Positions 29,726-39,501 are shown, numbered from the stretch's first letter. The stretch: DNA of 64,000 bases from Magnetococcales bacterium HCHbin5 (GCA_002753505.1 PEAG01000001.1:62001-126000); one strand, 5' to 3'. Made by a program: numbers and translations. The notes: generated by a model from the sequence alone, not told the origin.

Positions 29726-30230
29726 CGACCTTTAACCCGGATTGCAAGAGTATCCGATGGTTGATGACAAAACGTAACGTATCATCGGATTGAAAAAAAT
29801 GAATCATGCCGCCCTGTTGGGCAAAATCCGGCATATCGCCGACGGTCAAAATGGGTTGGTTGCGGATGGTTGCATGGATATCTGGCCATCGCTCTTGTTC
29901 GGATCGCGCAATGAACAGCAGATGACAGCCGTCAAACGGCTGTTCAGGTTGCAGGTGAACGATGGCAATTTTTCTCTTGTTGACTGTTTTTTTCGTCAAT
30001 GCCAGCAGCAGGGAGCCGAAGGGATCTTCGCCCAGAATACAGAGGCGAAAAGCCTGATGCTCATAATCAAACGCGCGGTCAGGCCAGGAAACAAATTTGC
30101 TGAAATGATACAGATAGGCCCCTTTGATCTGGTATTCAGAGGGGGCTCCGGCGCAGGAAACTCTCGCCTCGGCGCAGCAAAACAGGGTTGCCAGCAGCAT
30201 GACGGTCAGCCAGGGAAAATGCCGGCGCAT
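29688..30230 (-). CDS. YfiR-family periplasmic protein (DUF4154)
   Basis: A 180-residue protein of the YfiR/DUF4154 family. A signal peptide (RRHFPWLTVMLLATLFCCAEA) directs it to the periplasm. Family motifs are IKGAYLYHFSKFVSWPD, FRLCILGEDPFGSLL, CHLLFIARSE, PILTVGDMPDFAQQGGMIHF, and a terminal [20 protein letters not shown]. YfiR of Pseudomonas binds and represses a CHASE8-type diguanylate cyclase; here the next gene encodes a kinase with a CHASE8-like periplasmic loop. ATG at 30230 is preferred to a TTG at 30233. It begins three bases after the TonB-receptor stop codon and overlaps the kinase gene, so translation is tightly coupled. Confidence 0.88.
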   Translation of the reverse strand: MRRHFPWLTVMLLATLFCCAEARVSCAGAPSEYQIKGAYLYHFSKFVSWPDRAFDYEHQAFRLCILGEDPFGSLLLALTKKTVNKRKIAIVHLQPEQPFDGCHLLFIARSEQERWPDIHATIRNQPILTVGDMPDFAQQGGMIHFFQSDDTLRFVINHRILLQSGLKVDAALLQIGQVIK

Positions 30231-30233
30231 CAA

Positions 30234-32195
30234 TCAAAAGCTCCATTCCAGCAGCGCGAACAGAGTGCGGGGAATTTCCGTACTGGAGAGGCTTGTGCCC
30301 TGAAATTCAAGGTGCTGATTGTCAAACAGATTTTGGCCGGCCAAGCTTAACCGCACCGTTCGGCTGGGTCGCCACCCCAGCCGGACATCCATACGCAACA
30401 GGGCCGGCACATCCTGACGAGGCAGAGTGGTCACATAGTACAGAGCGGTGTCCAACTCCCAGTCATGGGGCAAATTCAGATAGGAGCGCAGTTGAATCTG
30501 ATGTCGCGGATTTTCATTGGCTATCGTCAATGAGGTGCTGTCAGTACTGTTGTGTTCCCGGTCCAGATCCATTCTAAGATAGGTGTGGCTGGCTCGCCAT
30601 TTCCATTGATCGGTGGCCTGCCACTCCACAGCAGTTTCCAGGCCGTAGGTTGTTGCAATAAGCTTGTTGTCAAACTTTTCATTTAACGTGATAATGCCAG
30701 TAGCCGGATCGAAGAGTGTGGGCAAATTTTCATGGGAAACCAACTGGTCATAGCGGTTGTAATGGGCAGCAACGTCGAGAGAAAGCCTGGGTACGGGTTG
30801 GGTCCGATATCCCAGTTCATAGGCCCAGAGCTTTTCAGAGGCGATCTCGGGATTGCCATGTACGCTGATGACAGTGGTTGGACCGGTGGGAACAGTGAGC
30901 AGGAAGCCGGTATCGGTACGAGCTGGTGTGCGGATGGCTCGGGAGACGGCAGCCCACCAAGCCTCTTGTTCATTGGGTCGCCATAGCAGCCGCGCACTGG
31001 GTTGGTATTCCAAACCAGTATAATCATTATGTTCCAATTTGGAACCAACAGTCAATTTGAGGTCGTTACCCTGCAAGGCAATTTCATCTTGCAGAAAAAG
31101 GCTGAAGGTTTGGTCGCGTTGCGCAGGAGGGGTAAAGGAGAGGAGCGGGCTGCTCTCCACTTTAATGTTGGCTTGTCGGAATCCCAACCCCCAGTTGATC
31201 TCCTGTGTTTTTGACCAGTGAAAACGATGTTGCAGGTCCAGGTCAAGGATGTCACTGTTTTCAAATGAGGAACTGGTTGTGTGATCATAATAGAACTGGA
31301 GTGACAGTTCGGCGGATTCCGGCAGGGTTCGGGTCCAACGGGCGAGAACGTTGCTGCCCCGTTTCTGGTTGTACAGTGCGCTGGGATCTTCAGACAGGCG
31401 ATACAGGTTGCCCTGCATGGTCAGCTCATCCCGTTTCGACAGGTGCCAATCCAGGCGCATACCGCCCCGTTGGGCGTTCCATCCATCGGCGGCCTGGGAA
31501 CCATCGGCCCTGTTCAGGCCCGCGTGATCCATGCCTTTGCCATAAATCCGGTACTCTGCCTGGTCGCCCAGTTGCCCGCCGTAGCGTACACTGCCCTGGA
31601 ATTTTTCCCGATCACCACCGCCCGCCGTGAGCAACCCCCCCTGGGTGTCTGCGGCCTTTTTGGTGATAATGTTGATGACACCGTTGACGGCATTGGCACC
31701 CCATACCGTCCCGCCTGGTCCCCGAATGACCTCTATACGCTCCACATCTTCCAGCAGCACATCCTGCAGATTCCAGTTCACCCCGGCAAACAGGGGGGTA
31801 TACAGAGTCCGCCCGTCCATGAGGACCAACAGCTTGTTGGAATATTGTGCGTTGAAGCCGCGGGAGGTGATGGCCCAGTTGTCGGCGTTGATGCGGGCCA
31901 CATCCAGGCCGGGCACCATGCGCAGCAGCTCAGGAATGCTCCGCATACCGGAGCGGCGTATCTCTTCCTGGCTGATCACCGAAACGGCGGCCGCGGTGTT
32001 CATCACCGTCTGATCCTTGCGGGCCGCCGAAGTCAGGTGAATTTCCGCCAGTTCCCGAACATCCATGTCCAACAGTTGCTCCATTTGAGCCTGCTGTTCA
32101 CTCTCCTCAATCGCCGACCATCCGATGGTCGGCACCGACACAGCGAGCAGGCAAAACGAAGCCAAAATGGCAGATAAAAAACCGTGTGTCGGCAT
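30234..32195 (-). CDS. TonB-dependent outer membrane receptor
   Basis: A 653-residue receptor for TonB-driven uptake. The start at 32195 (MPTHGFLSAILASFCLLAVS) begins a signal peptide ending near IGWSA; GGAGAA lies upstream. The plug domain (about 45-170) has VSVISQEEIRRSGMRSIPEL, the ANYxRG-like ITSRGFNAQYSNKLLVLMDG, and ERIEVIRGPGGTVWGANAVN, then VINIITKK. The remaining 480 residues form the 22-strand barrel, ending in LFALLEWSF with terminal Phe. The plug resembles the colicin I receptor/vitamin B12 receptor class. Substrate is unknown. It heads an operon with a YfiR-like protein and two hybrid kinases, so it may take part in sensing as well as uptake. Confidence 0.93.
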   Translation of the reverse strand: MPTHGFLSAILASFCLLAVSVPTIGWSAIEESEQQAQMEQLLDMDVRELAEIHLTSAARKDQTVMNTAAAVSVISQEEIRRSGMRSIPELLRMVPGLDVARINADNWAITSRGFNAQYSNKLLVLMDGRTLYTPLFAGVNWNLQDVLLEDVERIEVIRGPGGTVWGANAVNGVINIITKKAADTQGGLLTAGGGDREKFQGSVRYGGQLGDQAEYRIYGKGMDHAGLNRADGSQAADGWNAQRGGMRLDWHLSKRDELTMQGNLYRLSEDPSALYNQKRGSNVLARWTRTLPESAELSLQFYYDHTTSSSFENSDILDLDLQHRFHWSKTQEINWGLGFRQANIKVESSPLLSFTPPAQRDQTFSLFLQDEIALQGNDLKLTVGSKLEHNDYTGLEYQPSARLLWRPNEQEAWWAAVSRAIRTPARTDTGFLLTVPTGPTTVISVHGNPEIASEKLWAYELGYRTQPVPRLSLDVAAHYNRYDQLVSHENLPTLFDPATGIITLNEKFDNKLIATTYGLETAVEWQATDQWKWRASHTYLRMDLDREHNSTDSTSLTIANENPRHQIQLRSYLNLPHDWELDTALYYVTTLPRQDVPALLRMDVRLGWRPSRTVRLSLAGQNLFDNQHLEFQGTSLSSTEIPRTLFALLEWSF

Positions 32196-32452
32196 GGCGT
32201 TCTCCACCCGTTGTTTTTGTGATGATAAAACGGAAACGGTGGATACTAGCAGCCCGACAGCGCAATTTCTACTGTTAAAAGTACCTCCAGCAGAAAGATG
32301 AATCCACTGTACAGACGAGCGCGAATAGAGAGGTTCATGGTGGTAAACCGCAGATAGATGAGTGGAAATATTACAAATAATACAATCTGATACAACTCTG
32401 AAATTCTGGATTCCTTGACGCTGAGAGCCGTTTAATGCATGATACGTGGCCA

Positions 32453-32474
32453 GATGGGAAGGCCCATCTTTTTT
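32453..32474 (+). promoter_or_regulatory. Terminator-shaped hairpin in the icd leader
   Basis: GATGGG at 32453-32458, loop AAGG, CCCATC at 32463-32468, followed by six T residues at 32469-32474. It has the form of an intrinsic terminator, yet it lies 25 bases upstream of the icd start codon in the divergent gap between the TonB receptor and icd. It could end a short upstream transcript or attenuate icd. A candidate promoter is TTGACG at 32415-32420 with CATGAT 17 bases later. Confidence 0.5.
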
Positions 32475-32499
32475 GAACTTTTGCATCGGAGAGAAAATA

Positions 32500-34746
32500 A
32501 TGCCCGGACAGTCTACACAAAGCCAAGCGGACATCATTTATACCGTCGTCGATGAGGCACCCCAGCTTGCCAGCGGCTCTTTGCTGCCCATTATCCAAGC
32601 CTTCACCAAAGTGGCCGGTATCTCTGTTGGCACGAAAGATATTTCGCTGGCCGGTCGGATTCTGGCCAACTTTCCTGAGTACCTGACCGAAGAGCAGAGA
32701 GTACCGGACGATCTGGCAGAATTGGGGGAACTGGTTGTCAAACCAGAGTCCAATGTGATCAAACTGCCCAACGTCAGTGCCTCCATGCCCCAGCTTAAAG
32801 CCGCCATTGAAGAGCTGCAACAGCAGGGCTATAAGGTTCCCAATTATCCCGACTCTCCCCAGAATGATGCGGAGGTTGAGGCCAAGTCCCGTTATGACAA
32901 GATCAAAGGCAGTGCCGTCAACCCGGTTTTGCGGGAGGGCAACTCGGATCGCCGCGCTCCCAAGGCGGTCAAGGCCTATGCTCAGAAAAATCCACATAAA
33001 ATGGGTGCCTGGAGCCCGGATTCCAAGACCCATGTCGCCACCATGACCAGTGGTGATTTTCGTTCCAACGAAAAATCGGTCACCATCGGCAGTGAGTCGG
33101 TTGGCAATGCCCGGATCGAGTTTGTCGGCCAGGATGGCAGTGTCACCCCATTGAAAGAGAAACTGCCATTGCAACTGGGCGAAGTGGTCGACGGTACCTT
33201 CATGAGCGTTCGTGCCCTCCGCACCTTTCTGGCAGCCCAGATGCAGGATGCGAAGGAGCAGGGTATACTCTTCTCCATCCACCTGAAAGCCACCATGATG
33301 AAGGTCTCCGACCCCATCCTGTTTGGCCATGCCGTGACGGTCTACTTCAAGGATGTCTTCGACAAGCATGGTGAGACACTGGCCGCCGTGGGGGCTGATC
33401 CCAATAATGGTTGGGGCGATGTGCTCAAAAAAATTCAGACCCTGCCCGCAGAGCAACAGGCTGCCATCGAGGCCGATATTCAAGCCTGCATGGCCAAACA
33501 GCCCGATCTCTATATGGTCGATTCCGATCGGGGTATCACCAATCTGCACGTGCCCAGTGACATTATCATCGATGCCTCCATGCCCGCCATGATTCGTGGT
33601 GGTGGCAAGGGTTGGGATGCAGCCGGCAAGGCACGGGATACCAAAGCGGTGATTCCGGACAGCAGTTATTCAGGTGTCTATCACGCTACAGTGGAGTTTT
33701 GCAAAAAACATGGGGCCTTCAATCCCGCCACCATGGGCAGTGTGCCCAACGTGGGGCTGATGGCACAAAAAGCGGAAGAGTATGGCTCTCATAATCAGAC
33801 CTTCAAGGCTCCAGCCGATGGGACCATACGGGTTGTGGATGCCAATGGTCAAACCTTGCTCTCCCACGCGGTGGAGGCGGGGGATGTTTGGCGTCTCTGT
33901 CAGGCCAAGGATCCGGCCATTCAGGATTGGGTAAAGTTGGCTGTCAACAGGGCCCGCGCCACCGGTTGGCCGGCGGTGTTCTGGTTGGATAAAAACCGCC
34001 CCCACGATGCCCAGTTGATTGCCAAAGTGGAGCGTTATTTGAAGGATCATGACACCACGGGCCTGGATATCCAGATCATGCCTCCGGTCGATGCCGCCCA
34101 GTTTTCGTTGCAGCGGATGAAAAACAGCCAGGATACCATCTCTGTCACCGGCAACGTGTTGCGCGACTACCTGACGGATCTTTTCCCCATTCTGGAAGTG
34201 GGTACCAGTGCCAAAATGCTCTCGATTGTGCCCCTCATGAATGGCGGTGGGCTGTTTGAGACGGGTGCGGGCGGTTCTGCGCCCAAGCATGTGCAGCAGT
34301 TTGTCGAAGAGGGCCATCTGCGCTGGGACTCTTTGGGCGAGTTTTGTGCCTTGGCCGCCTCCCTGGAGCATCTCAGCGTGGCACGTTCCAACAAGAGGGC
34401 TGCCCTGTTGGGCAAAACCCTGGATCAGGCCACCGGGCAGTTGCTGGACAACAACAAGTCGCCGGGCCGTGAAGTCGGTGAGTTGGACAACCGAGGCAGC
34501 CACTTCTATATCACCCTCTACTGGGCTCAAGCCCTGGCAGCTCAAGATGAAGATGCCGAGTTGAAACGCCATTTTACCCCCATTGCCCAGCAGTTGGAGA
34601 GCAATGAAGCCAAAATTCTGGCGGAGTTGAACGCTCTGGGTGGCAAATCGGTGGATTTGGGTGGCTATTATCATACCGATGCCAGCAAGGTGGCTGCCGC
34701 CATGCGTTGCAGTCAGACGCTGAATGCCATTGTCTCATCCATCTAG
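32500..34746 (+). CDS. icd: Monomeric NADP-dependent isocitrate dehydrogenase
   Basis: A 748-residue enzyme of the large monomeric IDH family (usual length about 740), which interconverts isocitrate and 2-oxoglutarate with NADP. The start at 32500 ([20 protein letters not shown]) is fixed by GGAGAGA upstream. Family blocks include [77 protein letters not shown] and [18 protein letters not shown]. It heads a run of genes for the reductive TCA cycle, where it would carboxylate 2-oxoglutarate reductively. Dimeric IDH is an unrelated-length family and is excluded by size. Confidence 0.95.
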   Translation: MPGQSTQSQADIIYTVVDEAPQLASGSLLPIIQAFTKVAGISVGTKDISLAGRILANFPEYLTEEQRVPDDLAELGELVVKPESNVIKLPNVSASMPQLKAAIEELQQQGYKVPNYPDSPQNDAEVEAKSRYDKIKGSAVNPVLREGNSDRRAPKAVKAYAQKNPHKMGAWSPDSKTHVATMTSGDFRSNEKSVTIGSESVGNARIEFVGQDGSVTPLKEKLPLQLGEVVDGTFMSVRALRTFLAAQMQDAKEQGILFSIHLKATMMKVSDPILFGHAVTVYFKDVFDKHGETLAAVGADPNNGWGDVLKKIQTLPAEQQAAIEADIQACMAKQPDLYMVDSDRGITNLHVPSDIIIDASMPAMIRGGGKGWDAAGKARDTKAVIPDSSYSGVYHATVEFCKKHGAFNPATMGSVPNVGLMAQKAEEYGSHNQTFKAPADGTIRVVDANGQTLLSHAVEAGDVWRLCQAKDPAIQDWVKLAVNRARATGWPAVFWLDKNRPHDAQLIAKVERYLKDHDTTGLDIQIMPPVDAAQFSLQRMKNSQDTISVTGNVLRDYLTDLFPILEVGTSAKMLSIVPLMNGGGLFETGAGGSAPKHVQQFVEEGHLRWDSLGEFCALAASLEHLSVARSNKRAALLGKTLDQATGQLLDNNKSPGREVGELDNRGSHFYITLYWAQALAAQDEDAELKRHFTPIAQQLESNEAKILAELNALGGKSVDLGGYYHTDASKVAAAMRCSQTLNAIVSSI

Positions 34747-34786
34747 TTAGTCAGCCTGTACAACGTCGTCGCATTGCTCTGACCAG

Positions 34787-34812
34787 AACCGGGGGGAGTC
34801 CTCCCCCCGGTT
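34787..34812. repeat. Perfect GC-rich inverted repeat after icd
   Basis: AACCGGGGGGAG at 34787-34798 and CTCCCCCCGGTT at 34801-34812, separated by TC, form a 12-bp stem in the gap after the icd stop codon. No T-run follows on either strand. It may reduce read-through or protect the 3' end of the icd mRNA; a standard Rho-independent terminator is not supported. Confidence 0.5.
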
Positions 34813-34855
34813 CGCGGTGCGGGGGCGTGTCTGTTGCAAGGGTTTATGAGAGATC

Positions 34856-35596
34856 ATGTCCACCAAAATGGCACCTTTAATCACGATTGGCTTTGATGGG
34901 ACCGAATACCAGGTATCGCCGGGCCGGACCCTGTTGGTGGCTTTGGAAGAGGCCGGGCTCCGTTTTGTGCGGGGGGTCGGCTGCCGGGGAGGGGTGTGCG
35001 GGGCCTGTACGGTACTCTACCGATCACCGGAATCCCATGCCCTGGTGGCCGCTCTCCTCTGTCAGGAGGAGGTGAAAGAGGGTATGGAAATTTTGTCTTT
35101 GCCCTATATTCCCCAAAAGAAGGTTCCCCACTCCCTGACGCTGGCTGCCGATGACACCCCGGAATATCACGTGTTAAACCTCTACCCGGAGGTCAACAAC
35201 TGCGTCATGTGCGGGGAGTGCAGCCGTCTGTGTCCGGTTGGTTTGGATGTGATGGCCTATGTGGGGATGATCAAGCGGGGCGATTTGCGAGGTGCGGCGC
35301 AGGCCTCCTTTACCTGTGTACAATGCCAGGCCTGCGTGCTGCGGTGTCCTTCCAGCATTTCCCAGCCCAATGCCGCCCTGGCTGCCCGTCGTTTTCATGG
35401 CCGTTTCCAGGATGCGCCGGCCGATCACTTGAGCAAAGCGTTGGAAAAATTGGAAAGTGGTCATTATCGTTCCATTTTCCGGCGGGTCAGGCGGATGGAT
35501 CCCGTCTCATTTCAAGCACTCTATCAACGCCGAGAACGGGAACCGGACGATGCGCCGCCCGGTACCTGGCTTCCAGAAGATCGGACTTTACTCTGA
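34856..35596 (+). CDS. Fumarate reductase/succinate dehydrogenase iron-sulfur subunit-like protein
   Basis: A 246-residue electron-transfer subunit. The N-terminal plant-type [2Fe-2S] domain has its ligands in VGCRGGVCGACTVLY and a later LLCQ. The C-terminal domain has two full CxxCxxCxxxCP motifs, NNCVMCGECSRLCP and FTCVQCQACVLRCP. In ordinary SdhB/FrdB the last cluster is [3Fe-4S] because one Cys is missing; here that Cys is present, so two [4Fe-4S] clusters are likely. There is no membrane anchor. It ends one base before the flavoprotein start, so the two form a complex. A soluble fumarate reductase for the reductive TCA cycle is the best reading; thiol:fumarate reductase-like enzymes are relatives to consider. 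Confidence 0.85.
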   Translation: MSTKMAPLITIGFDGTEYQVSPGRTLLVALEEAGLRFVRGVGCRGGVCGACTVLYRSPESHALVAALLCQEEVKEGMEILSLPYIPQKKVPHSLTLAADDTPEYHVLNLYPEVNNCVMCGECSRLCPVGLDVMAYVGMIKRGDLRGAAQASFTCVQCQACVLRCPSSISQPNAALAARRFHGRFQDAPADHLSKALEKLESGHYRSIFRRVRRMDPVSFQALYQRREREPDDAPPGTWLPEDRTLL

Positions 35597-35597
35597 T

Positions 35598-37301
35598 ATG
35601 CCGACCAGCGAACTCAATAAATTTCCAGAAAGCATGCGTGACTCGGCCCGGGAGGTGATCAAAACCCGGGAAAGACGCTTGGCTGCACTGCGCCGGGGTG
35701 AGAGCTATCCCCCTCTGTCCTTGTCGGATCGACGGGCCTGGTTGAAAGAGTTTCATCCAGACTATCGACCGGATAGCTGCCGGCCGCTGGCGGTTGGTCC
35801 CAACAAAGGGGATCTGGTGCCGTGCGAACTGGCGGATCTGCTGGAATCCTGGCCAAGGGCCTCGGTGACGCACCATTTTGCCCTGCCAAAACGAGGGGCT
35901 TTGGCAACGGAGGCCGCAGCTGCCTCGTCGATTCAGGCCGGCAAACGGGTCGAGCCGGATTATGTGACCGATGTTTTGATCATTGGTGGTGGCGGAGCCG
36001 GTACCACCGCTGCCATTGCAGCGGCCGAGGCGGGGGTCGAGGTGTTGATTGCCACCAAGTTGCGGCATGGTGATTCCAACACCATCATGGCGGAAGGGGG
36101 GATCCAGATTGCAGATCAGGAGTCCGACTCCCCGGTTCAACATTTTCTGGACACCATGGGTGGCGGTCATTTTACCAATGAACCGGATCTGGTGGAGGCC
36201 CTGGTCACGGATGGGGCACGGGTTTTACGCTGGCTGGAAGAGTTGGGGATGCTCTTTGACAAATATCCCACCGGCCGGATGATGGTGCGCCACGGTGGTG
36301 GCACCTCCCGCAAACGGCTTCATGCCGCCGGGGATGTCACCGGGCTGGAGTTGATGCGGGTTGTGCGTGACCATGCGGAATTATATAAAAATATTAAAGT
36401 TTTAAATTTTACTCCGGCTGTTGAACTGTTGACCGATGACAATGGCCGTGCCGTTGGGGCGATTCTGGAACGGCTGTCAGCCTCTGACCAACCACCGACT
36501 CCGATCGTGGTGCATGCCAAAGCCGTGGTGATGGCGACGGGCGGTTTTGGCCGGTTGCATTTCAAGCAGTTTCCCACCTCCAACCATTATGGGGCCACTG
36601 CGGATGGTTTGGTAATGGCCTACCGGGCCGGGGTGCCGTTGCGCGATTTGCGCTATTGCCAGTACCATCCGACGGGGATTGTGTACCCGGACCGCAAGCT
36701 GGGCCTGTTGGTCACCGAAAAGTTTCGCGGTTGGGGGGCGCAACTGTTGAACCGTCACGGGGATGAATTTGTGTTTGGTCTGGAACCCCGGGATGTCACC
36801 TCGGCGGCCATTATCCGGGAGTGTACCGATCTGGATAACGGGGTGACAACCCCCAGCGGACGGACCGGGGTATGGCTGGATATTCCCCTGATCGACCTGT
36901 TGCATGGTCGGGGAACCATTGAGCGGGAGTTTCCCGGGCGGTTCAGCGAATTTATCCGCAAGGGGATGGATCTGCGTACCACCCCTATTTTGACCTATCC
37001 GACAATCCACTATCAAAATGGCGGTATTGTCATCCGTGCCGATGGAGGGACCGATATGCCGGGGCTGTTTGCAGCCGGGGAGGTGACCGGCGGGGTGCAT
37101 GGGGACAATCGGTTGATGGGTAATGCCTTGCTGGAAATTTTAGTCTTTGGATTGCGGGCCGGGCGAAGCGCAGCGGCGTTTGCCCAATCCGTGGGTGTTG
37201 GCAGCCATCCGGGGGTTTCCCATCTGGAAACGTTCATGGAGGTGTTGGCAGAGTCGTTGGGGGATACCCATCGCACCGCCCCTCTGCTGCTGCCTGGTTA
37301 A
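35598..37301 (+). CDS. Fumarate reductase flavoprotein subunit-like
   Basis: A 567-residue flavoprotein of the FrdA/SdhA/NadB superfamily. The start at 35598 (MPTSELNKFPESMRDSARE) overlaps nothing and follows the iron-sulfur gene by one base. FAD-binding LIIGGGGAGTTAAIAAAEAG lies near residue 130. Substrate-site elements are MVRHGGGTSRKRLHAAGD, RYCQYHPTGIVYPD and the C-terminal VHGDNRLMGNALLEILVFG. The residue that carries covalent FAD in FrdA (the His of SHTVAAxGG) is Asn161 here (SNTIMAEGG), so FAD is probably bound noncovalently. No gene for a membrane anchor (FrdC/D) follows. Reduction of fumarate to succinate in the reductive TCA cycle is the inferred role. Confidence 0.87.
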   Translation: MPTSELNKFPESMRDSAREVIKTRERRLAALRRGESYPPLSLSDRRAWLKEFHPDYRPDSCRPLAVGPNKGDLVPCELADLLESWPRASVTHHFALPKRGALATEAAAASSIQAGKRVEPDYVTDVLIIGGGGAGTTAAIAAAEAGVEVLIATKLRHGDSNTIMAEGGIQIADQESDSPVQHFLDTMGGGHFTNEPDLVEALVTDGARVLRWLEELGMLFDKYPTGRMMVRHGGGTSRKRLHAAGDVTGLELMRVVRDHAELYKNIKVLNFTPAVELLTDDNGRAVGAILERLSASDQPPTPIVVHAKAVVMATGGFGRLHFKQFPTSNHYGATADGLVMAYRAGVPLRDLRYCQYHPTGIVYPDRKLGLLVTEKFRGWGAQLLNRHGDEFVFGLEPRDVTSAAIIRECTDLDNGVTTPSGRTGVWLDIPLIDLLHGRGTIEREFPGRFSEFIRKGMDLRTTPILTYPTIHYQNGGIVIRADGGTDMPGLFAAGEVTGGVHGDNRLMGNALLEILVFGLRAGRSAAAFAQSVGVGSHPGVSHLETFMEVLAESLGDTHRTAPLLLPG

Positions 37302-37330
37302 AAAATGGTTTGTCGGTCGGGTCGGTTGTC

Positions 37331-37409
37331 ATGTCAGACATGGACTATTGCGGACAATCCGCTTATGATTCCGAACGCTGCTGGGATTTGATTCCCGGGG
37401 GGCGTTCGG
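37331..37409 (+). promoter_or_regulatory. Three stem-loops in the leader of sucC
   Basis: The 155-base gap before sucC has an odd palindrome ATGTCAGACAT (37331-37341), a hairpin GCGGA-CAA-TCCGC (37350-37362), and a long hairpin with CCGAACGC (37371-37378) pairing with GCGTTCGG (37402-37409) around an inner GGGA/TCCC stem. Such stacking suggests a structured mRNA leader or an operator, or processing between frdA and sucC. No known riboswitch class is recognised. Confidence 0.4.
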
Positions 37410-37456
37410 GAAGGATGAATGACGATGAATAACGTTGGAGCTAACAGGAACCTCTT

Positions 37457-38617
37457 ATGAATATTCACGAATACCAAGCCAAACAGATTATTGCCCGCTA
37501 CGGGGTAAAGGTGCCCCGTGGGCAGGTGGCCTTCACGCCAGCTGAGGCGGAAGAGGCTGCCAAGTCCTTGGGAAGTGCTGTCTATGTGGTGAAAGCCCAG
37601 ATTCATGCGGGTGGACGCGGCAAAGGGGGCGGTGTCAAGGTGGTCAAGAGTATTGAGGGGGTGCGAGAGGAGGCAACGCGCATTCTGGGTATGACCTTGG
37701 TTACCAAGCAGACAGGCCCCAAGGGCAAGGAGGTCAAACGCATCTACATTGAGGAGGGGTGCGACATCGCCCGGGAGTTGTACCTGGGTATGGTAATTGA
37801 TCGGGGCAACGGTCGCATCACCATGATGGCCTCCACTGAAGGCGGCATGGAGATTGAGGAGGTGGCGGCCCGCACGCCGGAAAAAATTTTGAAGGAGGTT
37901 ATCGATCCTGTCATCGGCTTTGCCGGCTTCCAGGCCCGCAACTTGGCGTTTGGTTTGGGATTGGTGGATAAACAGGTGGGCAAGGCGGTCAGCCTGATGA
38001 CGGCTCTCTACAATGCCTTTGTCAATTCTGATGCTTCGCTGGTGGAGATCAACCCCCTGGTGGTAACCAAAGAGGGCGAGATCATGGCACTGGATGCCAA
38101 AATGAACTTTGATGATAACGCCCTGTTCCGTCACAAGGATATTGCGGAGTTGCGGGACATCAACGAGGAAGACCCCAAAGAGGTGGAAGCTTCCAAACAT
38201 GAGCTGAACTATATCGCTCTGGACGGTTCCATCGGCTGCATGGTGAATGGAGCCGGTTTGGCCATGGCCACGATGGATATTATTCAGTTGAAAGGCAGTA
38301 AGCCGGCCAACTTCCTGGATGTGGGGGGTGGGGCCACCACCGAGGTGGTGACGGCGGCTCTCAAATTGATCTTGTCTGATCCCAATGTGAAAGCGGTTCT
38401 GGTCAACATATTTGGTGGCATCATGCGCTGTGATGTGATTGCCCAGGGTGTTGTCACGGCGGCCCGCGAGGTGGGGATTCAGGTGCCACTGGTGGTCCGT
38501 CTGGAAGGCACCAACGTGGAGAAGGGCAAGGCAATCTTGGCGGAATCCGGGCTGGCCATTATTTCGGCCGATGATCTCAACGACGCTGCCGAAAAGGCTG
38601 TGGCAGTGCTTCGATAG
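37457..38617 (+). CDS. sucC: Succinyl-CoA ligase (ADP-forming), beta subunit
   Basis: A 386-residue beta subunit with the ATP-grasp nucleotide domain. The N-terminus [20 protein letters not shown], the region [51 protein letters not shown], and [18 protein letters not shown] with [16 protein letters not shown] are canonical. With SucD it makes succinyl-CoA from succinate, CoA and ATP, supplying the substrate of the KorAB enzyme encoded downstream. Eleven bases separate it from sucD. The leader contains stem-loops. Confidence 0.97.
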   Translation: MNIHEYQAKQIIARYGVKVPRGQVAFTPAEAEEAAKSLGSAVYVVKAQIHAGGRGKGGGVKVVKSIEGVREEATRILGMTLVTKQTGPKGKEVKRIYIEEGCDIARELYLGMVIDRGNGRITMMASTEGGMEIEEVAARTPEKILKEVIDPVIGFAGFQARNLAFGLGLVDKQVGKAVSLMTALYNAFVNSDASLVEINPLVVTKEGEIMALDAKMNFDDNALFRHKDIAELRDINEEDPKEVEASKHELNYIALDGSIGCMVNGAGLAMATMDIIQLKGSKPANFLDVGGGATTEVVTAALKLILSDPNVKAVLVNIFGGIMRCDVIAQGVVTAAREVGIQVPLVVRLEGTNVEKGKAILAESGLAIISADDLNDAAEKAVAVLR

Positions 38618-38628
38618 GAAGGTGCGAT

Positions 38629-39501
38629 ATGAGTATTCTGGTTGACAAAGAGACCCGGGTTATCTGCCAAGGTTTTACCGGAGCCAATGGTACATTTCAT
38701 TCCGAGCAGGCGATTGCCTACGGAACGCAGTTGGTGGGTGGGGTGACGCCCGGCAAGGGGGGTACGCGCCACCTGGACAGACCGGTTTTTGATACGGTGG
38801 CACAAGCGGTCAAAGAGACGGGTGCCAATGCGTCGGTTATTTTTGTACCACCGCCTTTTGCGGCTGATGCCATTATGGAGGCGGCGGCGGCCAATCTGGA
38901 TCTGGTGGTTTGCATCACGGAAGGGATTCCGGTATTGGACATGGTGCGGGTCAAGCGGTATCTTCAGGGACGGAAAACCCGTTTGATCGGTCCCAACTGC
39001 CCGGGGATCATTACGCCGGGTGGCTGCAAGATCGGCATCATGCCGGGCCATATTCACCAGGTAGGTTGTGTTGGTGTGGTCTCCCGTTCGGGGACGCTCA
39101 CCTACGAAGCGGTGGCCCAGACGACGCAGGTTAAATTGGGACAAAGCACCTGTGTCGGATTGGGTGGGGATCCCATCAACGGCACCAATTTTATCGACTG
39201 TCTGTCGCTGTTTGAGACCGATGAACAGACGGAAGCGGTTGTGATGATTGGTGAGATTGGTGGAACCGCCGAGGAGGAGGCGGCCAATTGGATCAAGCAT
39301 AACATGAGCAAGCCCGTGGTCGCATTCATTGCGGGCGCGACGGCCCCTGCGGGAAAACGGATGGGTCATGCCGGGGCCATTATCTCAGGTGGCAAGGGAA
39401 CGGCTGCCGAAAAATTTGCAGCGTTGGAGTCTGCGGGCGTTTATATTGCCCGCTCCCCGGCAGAGATGGGGGTTACGCTCCTCAAGGCACTCAAAGGATA
39501 A
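38629..39501 (+). CDS. sucD: Succinyl-CoA ligase (ADP-forming), alpha subunit
   Basis: A 290-residue alpha subunit. The CoA-binding Rossmann part has [34 protein letters not shown] and [20 protein letters not shown]. The phosphohistidine is in [17 protein letters not shown] near residue 250, and [12 protein letters not shown] provides part of the active site at the subunit interface. AGGAAGGTG lies before the start. It pairs with SucC to activate succinate. In oxidative bacteria sucCD usually sits beside sucAB; here it sits beside korAB, which fits a reductive direction. Confidence 0.97.
   Translation: MSILVDKETRVICQGFTGANGTFHSEQAIAYGTQLVGGVTPGKGGTRHLDRPVFDTVAQAVKETGANASVIFVPPPFAADAIMEAAAANLDLVVCITEGIPVLDMVRVKRYLQGRKTRLIGPNCPGIITPGGCKIGIMPGHIHQVGCVGVVSRSGTLTYEAVAQTTQVKLGQSTCVGLGGDPINGTNFIDCLSLFETDEQTEAVVMIGEIGGTAEEEAANWIKHNMSKPVVAFIAGATAPAGKRMGHAGAIISGGKGTAAEKFAALESAGVYIARSPAEMGVTLLKALKG

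Noticed and set aside
34787-34812. Rho-independent terminator after icd
   Set aside because: The stem is perfect, but there is no T-run on either side, so it is listed only as an inverted repeat.
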